DNA of 64,000 bases from Salinicola aestuarinus (lineage in GTDB: Bacteria; Pseudomonadota; Gammaproteobacteria; Pseudomonadales; Halomonadaceae). Under the pieces are notes generated by a model that did no database searches, was not told the DNA's origin, and was given only the letters and a program-made list of their open reading frames with translations. The stretch lies in NCBI RefSeq assembly GCF_003206645.1, contig NZ_PZJP01000017.1, positions 200,933 through 264,932 on the forward strand, in the 5' to 3' direction. This document shows, in pieces, positions 1-8,351 of this stretch (position 1 is the stretch's first letter; every line of letters starts with the position of its first letter). The position numbers and the translations under genes are program-made.

Positions 1-401
1 ACAACTATCTCTGCGCCACCAACCTGATCGCGACGGCCGAAGCCGTCACACTCGCCGCCAAGGCGGGGGTCGATCCCGCGGCCTGTCTCTCCGGATTGAA
101 TAGTGGCTCAGGCCGCAGCGCCATCAGCGAGGTCAACTTCCCGGAGTGGATCCTGTCGGGCCGATTCGACTCGGGCTTCACCAGCGGCCTGATGCGCAAG
201 GATCTTCGTCTGGCACGCGATGCCGCCGAGGGGCTGGGGCTGAATCTCGGTCTGCTGGAGCAGGTCGTCAGCGACTGGCACGCCGATCGCGAAAAGCCGG
301 CGGATGCCGATGACTTCAACCACATCACATCGTCGATTCTGGCGCAGGCCAACATCGATTTCGCGCTTTCCCGCGCCAACGACGAGGAGACTTCCGCATG
401 A
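1..401 (+). CDS. 3-hydroxyisobutyrate dehydrogenase-family oxidoreductase, C-terminal part
   Basis: Partial gene; the 5' end is outside the window and the reading frame is open from base 3. The visible 132 residues are the all-helical C-terminal domain of the beta-hydroxyacid dehydrogenase family: the segment NYLCATNLIATAEAVTLAAK followed by AGVD and, later, LMRKDLRLARD is typical of 3-hydroxyisobutyrate/tartronate semialdehyde dehydrogenase-like enzymes. These use NAD(P) to oxidise short hydroxyacids in the cytoplasm. The N-terminal Rossmann fold is not in the window, so cofactor preference cannot be read. Its TGA overlaps the ATG of the aldehyde dehydrogenase (ATGA), which shows translational coupling and a shared catabolic operon. 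The substrate is unknown. Confidence 0.85.
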   Translation, partial: NYLCATNLIATAEAVTLAAKAGVDPAACLSGLNSGSGRSAISEVNFPEWILSGRFDSGFTSGLMRKDLRLARDAAEGLGLNLGLLEQVVSDWHADREKPADADDFNHITSSILAQANIDFALSRANDEETSA

Positions 402-1957
402 ACGCATTGAGCACTCAGGCACAGCAGAGTCTGCAGCGTCTTCTCACCCAGTTCGGCCTGTCGCTGGAAACGGGCGACACGCCGTGTTCCAACTGGATTG
501 GCGGCGAGCTGATGGCGGGCCAGGGTGACGCCATCGAGCTGACCAACCCCGCCACTGGCGAGGCGCTGGTGAGCTACCGCGATGCCGGCGCCGAGCGGGT
601 GGAGCGCGCCGTCGAGGCCGCCACCCAAGCCCAGACCGAGTGGATGGCGTTGACCGCCAGCGAGCGGGGACGGCGCATGAACGCCGCCGTCCGTCGACTG
701 GAGGGCCACGAGGAAGCGCTCGCACAGCTCGAGAGCGTGGTCGCCGGCAAACCGATTCGCGACTGTCGCGGCGAAGTCGGCAAGGTACGCGAGATGTTCG
801 AGTACTACGCCGGCTGGTGCGACAAGCAGCACGGCGACGTCATCCCGGTCCCCACGTCGCACCTGAACTACGTTCGACACGTGCCCTTCGGCGTCGTCGG
901 CCAGATCACGCCCTGGAACGCACCGATGTTCACCTGTGCCTGGCAGCTGGCACCGGCGATTGCCGCGGGGAACGGTGTTGTCCTCAAGCCCTCGGAGCTG
1001 ACGCCGTTTTCATCGGTGGTGATCGCCCGCCTGCTCGAGGGCGGCGGCCTGCCGAAGGGCTTGATCAACATCGTCAACGGCCTGGGGCCGACCACCGGCG
1101 CGGCGCTGACCGGGCACGACGGCATCAGCAAGCTGGTCTTCGTCGGTTCGCCGGAGAGCGGCCGGCTGATCGCCGAGGCCGGTGCCCGACGCCTGGTTCC
1201 GAGTGTGCTGGAACTCGGCGGCAAATCCGCCAACATCGTCTTCGGCGATGCCAAGCTCGATGACGCCGTCGCCGGTGCTCAGGCAGCGATTTTTGCTGCC
1301 GCCGGCCAGAGCTGTGTCGCCGGTTCTCGCCTGCTGATTCAGCGCGATCTGTTCGACGCCGTGGTCGAACGTGTCGGCCGCGCCGCCAGCCAGATCGCCG
1401 TCGGTCTGCCCGGTGAAGAGACGACACAGATGGGCCCGCTGCAGAATGCGCAGCAGTTCGAGCGGGTCACCCAGATGATCCAGCGCGCCCGCGACGCTGG
1501 CGCACGCATCGTCACCGGTGGCAAGCGGCCGGACAACCTGCCGGCGGACGCCGACGGCTACTATCTCGCGCCCACGGTCATTGCCGATGTCGACGCCTCG
1601 ATGGAGATTGCCTGCGAGGAGGTGTTCGGTCCGGTAGTGGTCGCCCTGCCGTTCGATGACGAGGCCGATGCCATTCGCCTCGCCAACGCGACCCGCTTCG
1701 GGCTCGCCGGCGCCGTGTGGACACAGGACCCGGCACGGGCCCACCGTGTCGCCGGCCAGCTGCGTGCCGGTACCGTCTGGATCAACAGCTACAAGGCGAT
1801 CAACGTGATGTCGCCCTTCGGCGGCTTTCGCGACAGCGGGTTCGGCCGCTCCAGTGGCCTCGACGGCTTACGCGAGTACACCGTCGCCCAGAGCGTCTGG
1901 GTCGAGACCGCGCCGGAGGCCAGTGTCGCCATGGGCTACGGCGACGGGAAGGCCTGA
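398..1957 (+). CDS. NAD(P)-dependent aldehyde dehydrogenase
   Basis: A 519-residue member of the ALDH superfamily, which oxidises an aldehyde to a carboxylate with NAD(P)+. Visible catalytic elements are Asn174 in PWNAP, Lys197 in VLKPSE, the general base Glu272 in LELGGKSANIVF and the nucleophile Cys306 in GQSCVAGSR. The C-terminal part carries EEVFGPVV and SPFGGFRDSGFGR, both usual for the family. Length is ordinary (about 480-520). It overlaps the upstream dehydrogenase by four bases and is followed by a VOC-family gene, so it probably oxidises an intermediate of a small catabolic pathway. The substrate cannot be assigned from sequence alone; betaine-aldehyde, semialdehyde and aryl-aldehyde enzymes share these motifs. 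Confidence 0.93.
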   Translation: MNALSTQAQQSLQRLLTQFGLSLETGDTPCSNWIGGELMAGQGDAIELTNPATGEALVSYRDAGAERVERAVEAATQAQTEWMALTASERGRRMNAAVRRLEGHEEALAQLESVVAGKPIRDCRGEVGKVREMFEYYAGWCDKQHGDVIPVPTSHLNYVRHVPFGVVGQITPWNAPMFTCAWQLAPAIAAGNGVVLKPSELTPFSSVVIARLLEGGGLPKGLINIVNGLGPTTGAALTGHDGISKLVFVGSPESGRLIAEAGARRLVPSVLELGGKSANIVFGDAKLDDAVAGAQAAIFAAAGQSCVAGSRLLIQRDLFDAVVERVGRAASQIAVGLPGEETTQMGPLQNAQQFERVTQMIQRARDAGARIVTGGKRPDNLPADADGYYLAPTVIADVDASMEIACEEVFGPVVVALPFDDEADAIRLANATRFGLAGAVWTQDPARAHRVAGQLRAGTVWINSYKAINVMSPFGGFRDSGFGRSSGLDGLREYTVAQSVWVETAPEASVAMGYGDGKA

Positions 1958-2108
1958 CCGCCGACCTCGTCGGTCGCCTCGGTGCACCGCTTCTGCCCCA
2001 GGCAATGAAGCGCCGAGGTGAGCGCGGACGTCAGCGGCCGGCCCGACTCTGACGCTCGACGCATTTGCGCATACACTACAGAGGATGAAGACACCGGCGT
2101 GACCTCTC

Positions 2109-2981
2109 ATGAGCTTCGGCATCGATCATCCTCTGCTGGCCGTCAACGATCTCCAGCGCGCGACCGACATGGCCCGCGCGCTGGGATTCAGCGTTACCCC
2201 ACGCCATCGGCACCCGTGGGGCACTGACAACCACCTGCTGCTGTTCAGCAACAACTTCATCGAGCTGACCGGCATCGCCCGCCCCGAATGTCTCGACTAT
2301 CAGGACGATAACGGCTTCCAGTTCGGCCGTTTGATCGAGGGGCGATTGAGCCGCCTCGGCGACGGCATTGCCCTGGTGGCGCTCGATAGCGACAGCATCC
2401 AGCGCGATCACGCACTGGCCGCGGCTCGCGGCTTCGCCGAGAACCGGCCGATCGTCTTTCGGCGGCTCGCCCGCCGGCCGGACCAGGGTGAAGAAGAGGT
2501 CAGCGTGGCGCTGGATATCTTCCATGACGCCGAACGTCCCTTCCTGACCCAGTTCCTCTGCCAGCAGCTGCGCCCGGCGCTGTTTCGCATCGATCCCACC
2601 CAGGAATCTCACGCCAATACGGCGACCTCGATCGCCGATATCTGGTACGTCAGCGACGACCCCGGCTACGACGCGAACCACTTTCGAAAGATTCACGGCG
2701 ACCGTGCGGTGCGTCGGGACGGCGATGGCTGGACGGTGCATACCCTCAAGGGCGACTGCCACCTGCTGAATGCCGACACGCTGGCAGCACGGTTCCCGGT
2801 GCTAGAGGGTGTCGAGGCGGAGCCACCCCGCGCCGTGGCGTTGACCCTAACCTGCCGGGACCTGGACGCCGCCGTCGCTCACTGGAAGACCCATGAGATT
2901 CCCTACGTGCGCCTCAGCGAGCATCAGGCGGACATTCCCCCGGGGGCCATCGGTCCACTGCTGCGCTTCGAGCAGCGGTGA
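2109..2981 (+). CDS. VOC/glyoxalase-like domain protein
   Basis: A 290-residue protein of the vicinal-oxygen-chelate fold, closest to the glyoxalase-like (PF13468-type) group. The N-terminus MSFGIDHPLLAVNDLQRATD and the nearby segment GTDNHLLLFSNNFIELTGI form the paired beta-alpha-beta-beta-beta modules with the expected His and Glu positions. A second half (about residues 165-290) repeats the fold less clearly. Members bind a divalent metal and act on diverse small molecules as lyases, dioxygenases or isomerases. The ATG at 2109 is 151 bases after the aldehyde dehydrogenase stop, on the same strand, so it may belong to the same catabolic unit. No substrate can be named. Confidence 0.8.
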   Translation: MSFGIDHPLLAVNDLQRATDMARALGFSVTPRHRHPWGTDNHLLLFSNNFIELTGIARPECLDYQDDNGFQFGRLIEGRLSRLGDGIALVALDSDSIQRDHALAAARGFAENRPIVFRRLARRPDQGEEEVSVALDIFHDAERPFLTQFLCQQLRPALFRIDPTQESHANTATSIADIWYVSDDPGYDANHFRKIHGDRAVRRDGDGWTVHTLKGDCHLLNADTLAARFPVLEGVEAEPPRAVALTLTCRDLDAAVAHWKTHEIPYVRLSEHQADIPPGAIGPLLRFEQR

Positions 2982-3013
2982 ATCCGCTGTCCAACCGCAC
3001 GGCGAAGGCGGAC

Positions 3014-3931
3014 TCATTTAGCGGCATGGCGGAAAGCCTGCATCCAGCCGCTCAGATGACGCAGAAGCTTGAGACTCGCCTGTGGCTGGCGCCGTCCGAC
3101 CCGGGTGATCATGTGCGCCTGGGAGTTCTGAAACGACTCACAGACCACCGGGCGGGCCACCACGCTGCCCGCCGCCACCTCCTGGGCGACGGCGAATTGC
3201 GGAAGTAGCGTCATGCCCATCCCGGCGACCACGGCCCGCCGGAGTACCGCCATCGAGTTGGTCTCCACGGCGATCTGGGGGTGCAGGCCGATCTGCTCGA
3301 AAGCGTCGTCGACGAGTCGCCTCACGCCATGCCCCACCTTCCACAGCGCCATCGGCGTCTCGCTGATAGCGGTGAGAGTGAGCGGCGTAGAGGATGCCGC
3401 AAGCTCATGCCCGACCGGCAGAACCGCCATCAACGGCTGGCCGCTGGAGGCCCAGAACCGGACCTGAGGATGCACCCGCTCATGGAACATGAGGCCGATA
3501 TGCGCGCGATCCTCGACGACGGAGTCGATGATCTCATCGGTGCCGGCCTGCTCGATATCCAGGCGGATGCCCCGGTAGCGTTCGGCAAACGCCTTGAGCG
3601 GCGCGTCGATCAGGTCATTGATGAAGCCCTCGCCCACCACCAGCGAGATCGTGCCCGTCTCCAGACGCTGGTGCGCTTCCAGACGCGCGATGAAGTCATC
3701 GTCCAGAGCGCCTCGGCGGTGGCAGTACTCGAGCACCATCTCGCCGGTCGGGGTCGGCCGGATCCCGCGCGACGTGCGCTCGAGAAGACTCGCGCCAAAG
3801 GCGCTCTCCAGCAGAGCGATCTGCCGGCTGACCGCCGACGGGGCGATATCCAGTCTTGCCGCCGCCTTGCGCAGAGAGCCCGATTCGATCGTCACACGAA
3901 AATAGACCAGTCGTTGATGCGGGATGTCCAT
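3014..3931 (-). CDS. LysR-family transcriptional regulator
   Basis: A 305-residue LysR regulator. The N-terminal winged helix-turn-helix is clear (FRVTIESGSLRKAAARLD, then APSAVSRQIALLE), followed by a periplasmic-binding-protein-like effector domain from about residue 90. I place the start at the ATG at 3931 (MDIPHQRLVYF); an in-frame TTG at 3946 is also possible. The gene converges on the VOC gene with a gap of about 32 bases. It could control the adjacent aldehyde dehydrogenase cluster, but LysR regulators usually sit divergent from their target, and here the divergent neighbour is the small monooxygenase at 4224. The target is therefore open. Confidence 0.9.
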   Translation of the reverse strand: MDIPHQRLVYFRVTIESGSLRKAAARLDIAPSAVSRQIALLESAFGASLLERTSRGIRPTPTGEMVLEYCHRRGALDDDFIARLEAHQRLETGTISLVVGEGFINDLIDAPLKAFAERYRGIRLDIEQAGTDEIIDSVVEDRAHIGLMFHERVHPQVRFWASSGQPLMAVLPVGHELAASSTPLTLTAISETPMALWKVGHGVRRLVDDAFEQIGLHPQIAVETNSMAVLRRAVVAGMGMTLLPQFAVAQEVAAGSVVARPVVCESFQNSQAHMITRVGRRQPQASLKLLRHLSGWMQAFRHAAK

Positions 3932-4223
3932 GGAAGCCGTTCGCAATATCAGTTTGGGCGAATTAGCCCATCGCGCCGGGTATACGTCAATACGACTGGC
4001 CCTCGATCGCCCGCGACTAGCGCGTCGCAGCCGATCCGATCGCTGTCGGTCACTCCCCCTTTAGGCGAGTCGGGAGATCGATTCGCTGCAGCGTGCTACG
4101 TTAAAGGCTTTGCCGGCTGCCGATAGCGTCACGCCGACCGCGTTAGCGGCTCGAATGTCACGCCGTCACCAGCTTCACTGACGTAGGCGCGCGGTGGCAG
4201 TGCCACCCTTCAGGAGCCTTGAG

Positions 4224-4550
4224 ATGTTCATCGCAATGAATCGGTTTCGAGTCACCCCAGATCGCACCGACGAGTTCGAAGCCATCTGGCTTGAGCGCGA
4301 GAGCCACCTGCAGGGCCTGCCGGGCTTCGTGGAGTTCCACATGCTGCGCGGCCCGGAGGAGGAGGATCACGTTCTCTATGCCTCGCACACGATCTGGCGC
4401 TCACGCGAGGATTTCGAGGCCTGGACGCATTCGGAGGCGTTTCGCGCCGCCCACGCCAACGCGGGACAGAGCCGTCGCGAGGGGCTCTATCTCGGGCCGC
4501 CCAGGTTCGAAGGGTTCGACGTGATCCAGACACTGGGCGCAGATGCCTGA
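4224..4550 (+). CDS. Antibiotic biosynthesis monooxygenase (ABM)/HmoA-like protein
   Basis: A 108-residue ferredoxin-fold protein of the ABM superfamily. It shows the typical MFIAMNRFRVTPDRTDEFEA opening, the LQGLPGFVEFHML core and SHTIWRSREDFEAWTHSEAF. The WxSxxDFxxWxxSxxF pattern is shared with HmoA/IsdG-type heme-degrading monooxygenases, so heme degradation is a reasonable guess; quinol monooxygenase is an alternative. The start is the ATG at 4224, preceded by AGGAG at good spacing; an in-frame GTG at 4194 lacks such a site. Its stop is immediately followed by the ATG of the wall hydrolase gene, suggesting co-transcription. Confidence 0.8.
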   Translation: MFIAMNRFRVTPDRTDEFEAIWLERESHLQGLPGFVEFHMLRGPEEEDHVLYASHTIWRSREDFEAWTHSEAFRAAHANAGQSRREGLYLGPPRFEGFDVIQTLGADA

Positions 4551-5195
4551 ATGGTCGTTGCGCGCAGAACCTCGCCGATCCGTCGCCCGCGAAAGCGCTG
4601 GGCCCACTCGCTGCTGACGGCGCTACTGGTGACCGTATCGCTACCGAGCGCCCACGCCGACGACGCCGCTGAGATCGCGCTGGAGAAAGCGAACGCGCTG
4701 GAGCAGCGTGTCGCTGACGCCGAGGAGGTCACGCCCGCCAAAGCCGATGCCCGGCTGACGCTGACGGGCGTGCTCGCCGTCGACCCGAACGGCGCCGCGC
4801 CGCTCGAGGACGCCATCTCGTGCCTGGCTCGCTCGGTCTACTGGGAAGCCAAGGGCACCAACCGGGAAGAGATGGAGGCGGTGGCGAACGTCATCATGAA
4901 CCGTCTGAGCAATACGCTCTTCCCCTCGACGCTCTGCGACGTGGTTCAACAGGGGTCGGAAAGCGGTCATTGCCAGTTCTCGTGGTGGTGCGACGGCCGA
5001 CCGGACGACGCATCGGAACTCGACGAGTACGCCCTCGCGCTGGATGTCGCGCGTCAGGCGCTAAACGGCACCCTGCCGGACCACACTCGGGGGGCTCTCT
5101 TCTTCCACGATCGCAGTATCTCTCCAGGCTGGTTCTCCGAACTGCCAATGACCACGCAGACGCAGGAGTTCCGCTTCTATCGCCTCCCCGGCTGA
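4551..5195 (+). CDS. SleB-family cell wall hydrolase, exported
   Basis: A 214-residue protein with a probable signal peptide (basic start, hydrophobic stretch near residues 18-32, cleavage after AHA) and a C-terminal SleB/cell-wall hydrolase 2 domain (about residues 88-214). The domain is marked by ARSVYWEAKG with the presumed catalytic Glu, followed by VANVIMNRL and the HCQFSWWCDGR segment. Members cleave peptidoglycan glycan strands; in Gram-negative bacteria they act in the periplasm, outside sporulation. The ATG directly abuts the stop of the upstream ABM gene. The last codons overlap the open frame of the downstream DUF1853 gene. Confidence 0.87.
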   Translation: MVVARRTSPIRRPRKRWAHSLLTALLVTVSLPSAHADDAAEIALEKANALEQRVADAEEVTPAKADARLTLTGVLAVDPNGAAPLEDAISCLARSVYWEAKGTNREEMEAVANVIMNRLSNTLFPSTLCDVVQQGSESGHCQFSWWCDGRPDDASELDEYALALDVARQALNGTLPDHTRGALFFHDRSISPGWFSELPMTTQTQEFRFYRLPG

Positions 5196-5328
5196 CGCCG
5201 CCCGTGCCGGCGAGCTGCCCGCGCCGCTCGGCCTGTTCCGGCAAGAGTCCGACGCCCTGAATCAGGACCTCGAGGCGCTCCATCGTCCCTGGGTTCGTGA
5301 CATCGCGTGGCTGCTCCACGCCCCCGAC

Positions 5329-6321
5329 ATGACCGTGCCGGCCACGCTGATGTGCTCGGCGCCGGCGCTCGATAACGGCGTCGCCGGCAAGCCGACACTC
5401 GAGACACTGGGGCTGGCCGATGACGGGGTACGACGGGCCTGGCTGGTCGCGCAGGAGGTCATGGAGAGTGCGTTTCAAGCGCGGCTCGGCGCGCGGGGAA
5501 GCGCTCGACTCGGGCTCTACCACGAAGCGCTATGGCAGTGGATCCTGAGCCACGCCCCTCGGACGCGTCTGCTCGCTCACAACGTTGTGCTGAGAGAAGG
5601 CTCGCAGACACGCGGCGAGCTCGACCTGCTCTTCGCGCCCCGCCTCAGTCACACGGCATCGGCACCGCCGGCGATTCACCACGCGGAGCTTGCGATCAAG
5701 TTCTTTCTGGGCCTGGATCACGGGCCCGGTGATCGGCGTGATCGCGGACGGTGGATCGGTATCGGCAGTTTCGATTCGCTGGCGATCAAGACACACCGGC
5801 TGCTGCACCATCAGCTACCCATGGGTCACTCGGATCCCGCACGCGCCCATCTGGCAACGCTCGGCCAAGCATTCAGCTCGCCCGTGCCCCCCCGTCCTGC
5901 TCCTTCACTACGTCAGCACATCATCATGCCAGGCTGCCTCTATCATCCGTGGAACCGTCGATTACCCCTGCCCGAGGGGAGCGATGAGACGGTGATGCAG
6001 GGGCTATGGTGTCACCAGAGCGACTGGCCAGAGCTGGCCGCTGCTCTGCCGGCGACCGTGCAGATCGCGATCCTGGAAAAACCCCACTGGCTTGCGATCC
6101 AGTCCGAGCCTCGACTCAAGTTCGACACGTTCGAGAAACAATTGGCGACACACTTCGCGGACCATGGCTCACCGCTGCACTGCCGCCTGACCCTGCCGGA
6201 CGGAGCCAGTGCCCGTCTGTTTGTCGTCAAGAACGGGTGGCCGTTGATGATGCCGCTGACGCCCCGGCATCTATCGGCTCGAGGTGGGTTGTCTTCCGGC
6301 GACGCGCCCAGCGCGCGTTGA
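5329..6321 (+). CDS. DUF1853 family protein (N-terminus probably further upstream)
   Basis: This frame encodes 330 residues from the first ATG and matches the DUF1853 family by GLYHEALWQWIL, LLAHNVVLR, GELDLLF and a later AIKFFLG segment. Function is unknown; the conserved acidic pattern has been compared with nucleases, but I would not rely on that. The same frame is open back to 5152, and its translation there (LHRPWVRDIAWLLHAP, 5278-5325) is the conserved family N-terminus as I remember it. Yet no ATG, GTG or TTG occurs in frame before 5329. Candidates are CTG at 5215, 5233 or 5257, or ATC at 5179 behind an AGGAG. The 3' end overlaps the convergent transporter gene by 95 bases. Confidence 0.8.
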   Translation: MTVPATLMCSAPALDNGVAGKPTLETLGLADDGVRRAWLVAQEVMESAFQARLGARGSARLGLYHEALWQWILSHAPRTRLLAHNVVLREGSQTRGELDLLFAPRLSHTASAPPAIHHAELAIKFFLGLDHGPGDRRDRGRWIGIGSFDSLAIKTHRLLHHQLPMGHSDPARAHLATLGQAFSSPVPPRPAPSLRQHIIMPGCLYHPWNRRLPLPEGSDETVMQGLWCHQSDWPELAAALPATVQIAILEKPHWLAIQSEPRLKFDTFEKQLATHFADHGSPLHCRLTLPDGASARLFVVKNGWPLMMPLTPRHLSARGGLSSGDAPSAR

Positions 6322-7147
6322 GCCAGAGCGAGGCGCCGAGAATCATTGCCCCCAGCGCCAGGCGCACCAGATCGGCATCTCGATTCCAGATCACCAGATT
6401 GACCAGCAGACCGGCCGGGATGAGCACATTGTTCATGACGGCGAGCGTGCCGGCGTCAACGCGGCAAGCCCCCGTGTTCCAGAGAAAGTAACCGAGCCCC
6501 GATGCCACGATACCGAGCCAGGCCAGAACGACCCACTGTATCGCCTGGGTCGGTAACTGGGTGGCGTCGCCCAGCAGCCAGAACGCCGGCAGCGCCACGC
6601 AGAGGGCGCCGAGATAGAACCAGCCGAAGAGATGGCGATGCGCGATGTCGCCAGGCAGACGCGTGGAGAGATGGCGATAGCCCACCTGGCCGAAAGCGAA
6701 GGCGATGTTGGCACCTTGAACGACCAGAAAACCGAGCCAGAAGTCAGCGGTGATGCCGTCGTAGCGGATCACCGCCGCTCCGGTCACGGCGAGCACAGCC
6801 ACGCCCAGGTAGCGCGGCGAGAACCGTCTGGCAATGCTGTCGTCGATCAGCGTGATGTAGACCGGCGTGAAGATCGTGAATAGCAGCACCTCCGGCACGC
6901 TCAGCAACAGAAAAGACTGATAGAAAAAGAGATACATGATGCCGAGCTGGATCGCACCAATTCCCATCAGTCCGAGACGAGCCCGCCACGAAATCGAGCG
7001 CGGTCGAAGCAACGGTAAGAAGACCAGTCCTGCCAAGGCGATACGCATCAGTACTGCAAAGTAGCTGTCGACCTGCCCGGAAAGATAGACTCCGATCAGG
7101 CTGTAGGAGAACGCCCAAAGCAACGTCACGCCGGTGAGATAAACCAT
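6227..7147 (-). CDS. EamA-family (DMT) transporter
   Basis: A 306-residue inner membrane protein with about ten hydrophobic segments arranged as two EamA repeats. It opens with VYLTGVTLLWAFSYSLIGVY and has the second-repeat marker WVVLAWLGIVASGLGYFLWN. Drug/metabolite transporters of this type move amino acids, carboxylates or other small metabolites, often outward; the substrate is not predictable here. The ATG at 7147 lies 30 bases from the divergent DUF6314 gene. The C-terminal tail, rich in Ser, Ala and Arg, overlaps the end of the DUF1853 gene on the other strand. Confidence 0.9.
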   Translation of the reverse strand: MVYLTGVTLLWAFSYSLIGVYLSGQVDSYFAVLMRIALAGLVFLPLLRPRSISWRARLGLMGIGAIQLGIMYLFFYQSFLLLSVPEVLLFTIFTPVYITLIDDSIARRFSPRYLGVAVLAVTGAAVIRYDGITADFWLGFLVVQGANIAFAFGQVGYRHLSTRLPGDIAHRHLFGWFYLGALCVALPAFWLLGDATQLPTQAIQWVVLAWLGIVASGLGYFLWNTGACRVDAGTLAVMNNVLIPAGLLVNLVIWNRDADLVRLALGAMILGASLWLNARWARRRKTTHLEPIDAGASAASSTATRS

Positions 7148-7176
7148 ACGCTGTTAACATACCAGGATTATAGAAG

Positions 7177-7665
7177 TTGACTGCCATTATACGTCTAAGC
7201 GAGACGCTGACCAGCATCGAGGCCTTCGAATTTTCGGCCACACCCGGCCAGTGTTCGAAAACCGGGTGGATGGGTGACGGCCATGGGGCCGTCACCGCAT
7301 CACGCCAAGAAGACGAAATCCACTTCGTCGAAACGGGCAGCTTCTTGCTCGCGGGGCAGTCTCGCCCCGTCGCGATGCGCAACGTCTACCGCTGGCGGAT
7401 CGGGCAGCATCGCATCACGCTCTCTCACGAGCGTCGAGGCGCCGACGCCGCGGTCGTACTTTTTGACCTGGTTGCCGACGGCGAATACCGATTGACCAGC
7501 GAGGCCGTCCACCAGTGCGCAGCCGATGCTTACAGCGCTCGGATTCTGCTAGGAGACGGCGGGTTCGATCTTCACTGGCGCATCTGCGGTCCCCGGAAGG
7601 ACGAGTATCTGCACTATCGCTATCACGGTCGTGCCGCGCGGGGCGGCGGTCGCCAGTCGTCCTGA
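7177..7665 (+). CDS. DUF6314 family protein
   Basis: About 162 residues from a TTG start. The pattern matches DUF6314: a GDGHG motif, then IHFVETGSFLL, RNVYRWRI, a HQCAADAYSARI segment and a terminal RICGPRKDEYLHYRY. The family is a small calycin-like beta-barrel of unknown function. There is no convincing Shine-Dalgarno sequence, and the first ATG (at 7270) would remove the conserved first strand, so the TTG at 7177 is the better start but uncertain. It is divergent from the EamA transporter with a 29-base gap, so the two promoters must overlap. Confidence 0.65.
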   Translation: MTAIIRLSETLTSIEAFEFSATPGQCSKTGWMGDGHGAVTASRQEDEIHFVETGSFLLAGQSRPVAMRNVYRWRIGQHRITLSHERRGADAAVVLFDLVADGEYRLTSEAVHQCAADAYSARILLGDGGFDLHWRICGPRKDEYLHYRYHGRAARGGGRQSS

Positions 7666-7733
7666 CGACGCGCCGAGTCGATGCCCCCGCCGACGCGGGA
7701 GTATCTTGCCCTGACGCTTGGAGCCGCCGAATG

Positions 7734-7760
7734 AAAAACGGCTTCCCGAGGGAAGCCGTT
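7734..7760 (-). terminator. Rho-independent terminator of the yqaE-like gene
   Basis: A perfect 11-bp inverted repeat (AACGGCTTCCC at 7737-7747 with its complement at 7750-7760) is followed on the minus strand by a run of T (A run at 7734-7738). It lies 18 bases after the stop of the 52-residue membrane protein gene. Confidence 0.85.
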
Positions 7761-7777
7761 CATTCATCTGCATCGGC

Positions 7778-7936
7778 TCAGCGCCGTGCGATAATCCAGA
7801 TCGCGTGGATGATACCGGGGATGTAGCCCAGCAGCGTCAGCAGAATGTTGATCCAGAACTGCAGGCCGAGGCCGACCTGCAGGAACACGCCAACCGGCGG
7901 CAGGATAACGGCAAAAATGATGCGGATGATGTCCAT
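7778..7936 (-). CDS. YqaE/Pmp3 family membrane protein
   Basis: A 52-residue protein read directly from the minus strand. It starts MDIIRIIFAVILPPVGVFLQ and continues VGLGLQFWINILLT and LLGYIPGIIHAIWII, the full Pmp3/YqaE pattern with two membrane helices. Homologues in yeast and plants influence membrane potential and salt tolerance; bacterial ones are often stress-induced. Such a role fits a halophile but is inference. The next base feature downstream is a strong terminator, so the gene is probably monocistronic. Confidence 0.93.
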   Translation of the reverse strand: MDIIRIIFAVILPPVGVFLQVGLGLQFWINILLTLLGYIPGIIHAIWIIARR

Positions 7937-8108
7937 GTAGCCTCCATTGCTTTATTTGACACCGCGGGAAGAACAATCCTTTGCGCTGCCTTGTCATCGT
8001 GATGTCGCGGGTCAGTGGCCCGCGCTCACCCCGAATTGATTTCGATCTGAACCTGAGCCCCGAACAGCATAGACGCGAATGGTGCGAGGCGCCGAAAATC
8101 GCTTGAAT

Positions 8109-8351
8109 TCAAGACGTTTGCGCGTCGTCGTCGTGGCGCTGCCGTTTCTTGGTCACAAGGGAGTCGGAATTGCCGGCAAGCGCATCGTGGTGCCGCTCCC
8201 AGTCTTCCCAGTCATGCGGTGTGCCACTCCGTGGGCCATGTTTGGCCGCTTCCTGCGCCCGCGCCCACGCTTTCTCTTCGAGCGACTGTGGTTTGGCTTC
8301 GTCCCTATCGAGCGGGATGCCCTGCTTGGCGAGATAGTCTCTAGCGTTCAT
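8109..8351 (-). CDS. Small hydrophilic protein, function unknown
   Basis: An 80-residue charged protein (starts MNARDYLAKQGIPLDRDEAK; contains PHDWEDWERHHDAL and a basic-acidic tail). The ATG at 8351 has a GGAGG nine bases upstream; a longer in-frame start (8366) does not. The DWEDWERHHDA segment loosely recalls DUF2934-type proteins, but I do not assign it. Its start codon overlaps the stop of the upstream 52-residue ORF (ATGA), so the pair is probably translated as a unit. Confidence 0.65.
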   Translation of the reverse strand: MNARDYLAKQGIPLDRDEAKPQSLEEKAWARAQEAAKHGPRSGTPHDWEDWERHHDALAGNSDSLVTKKRQRHDDDAQTS

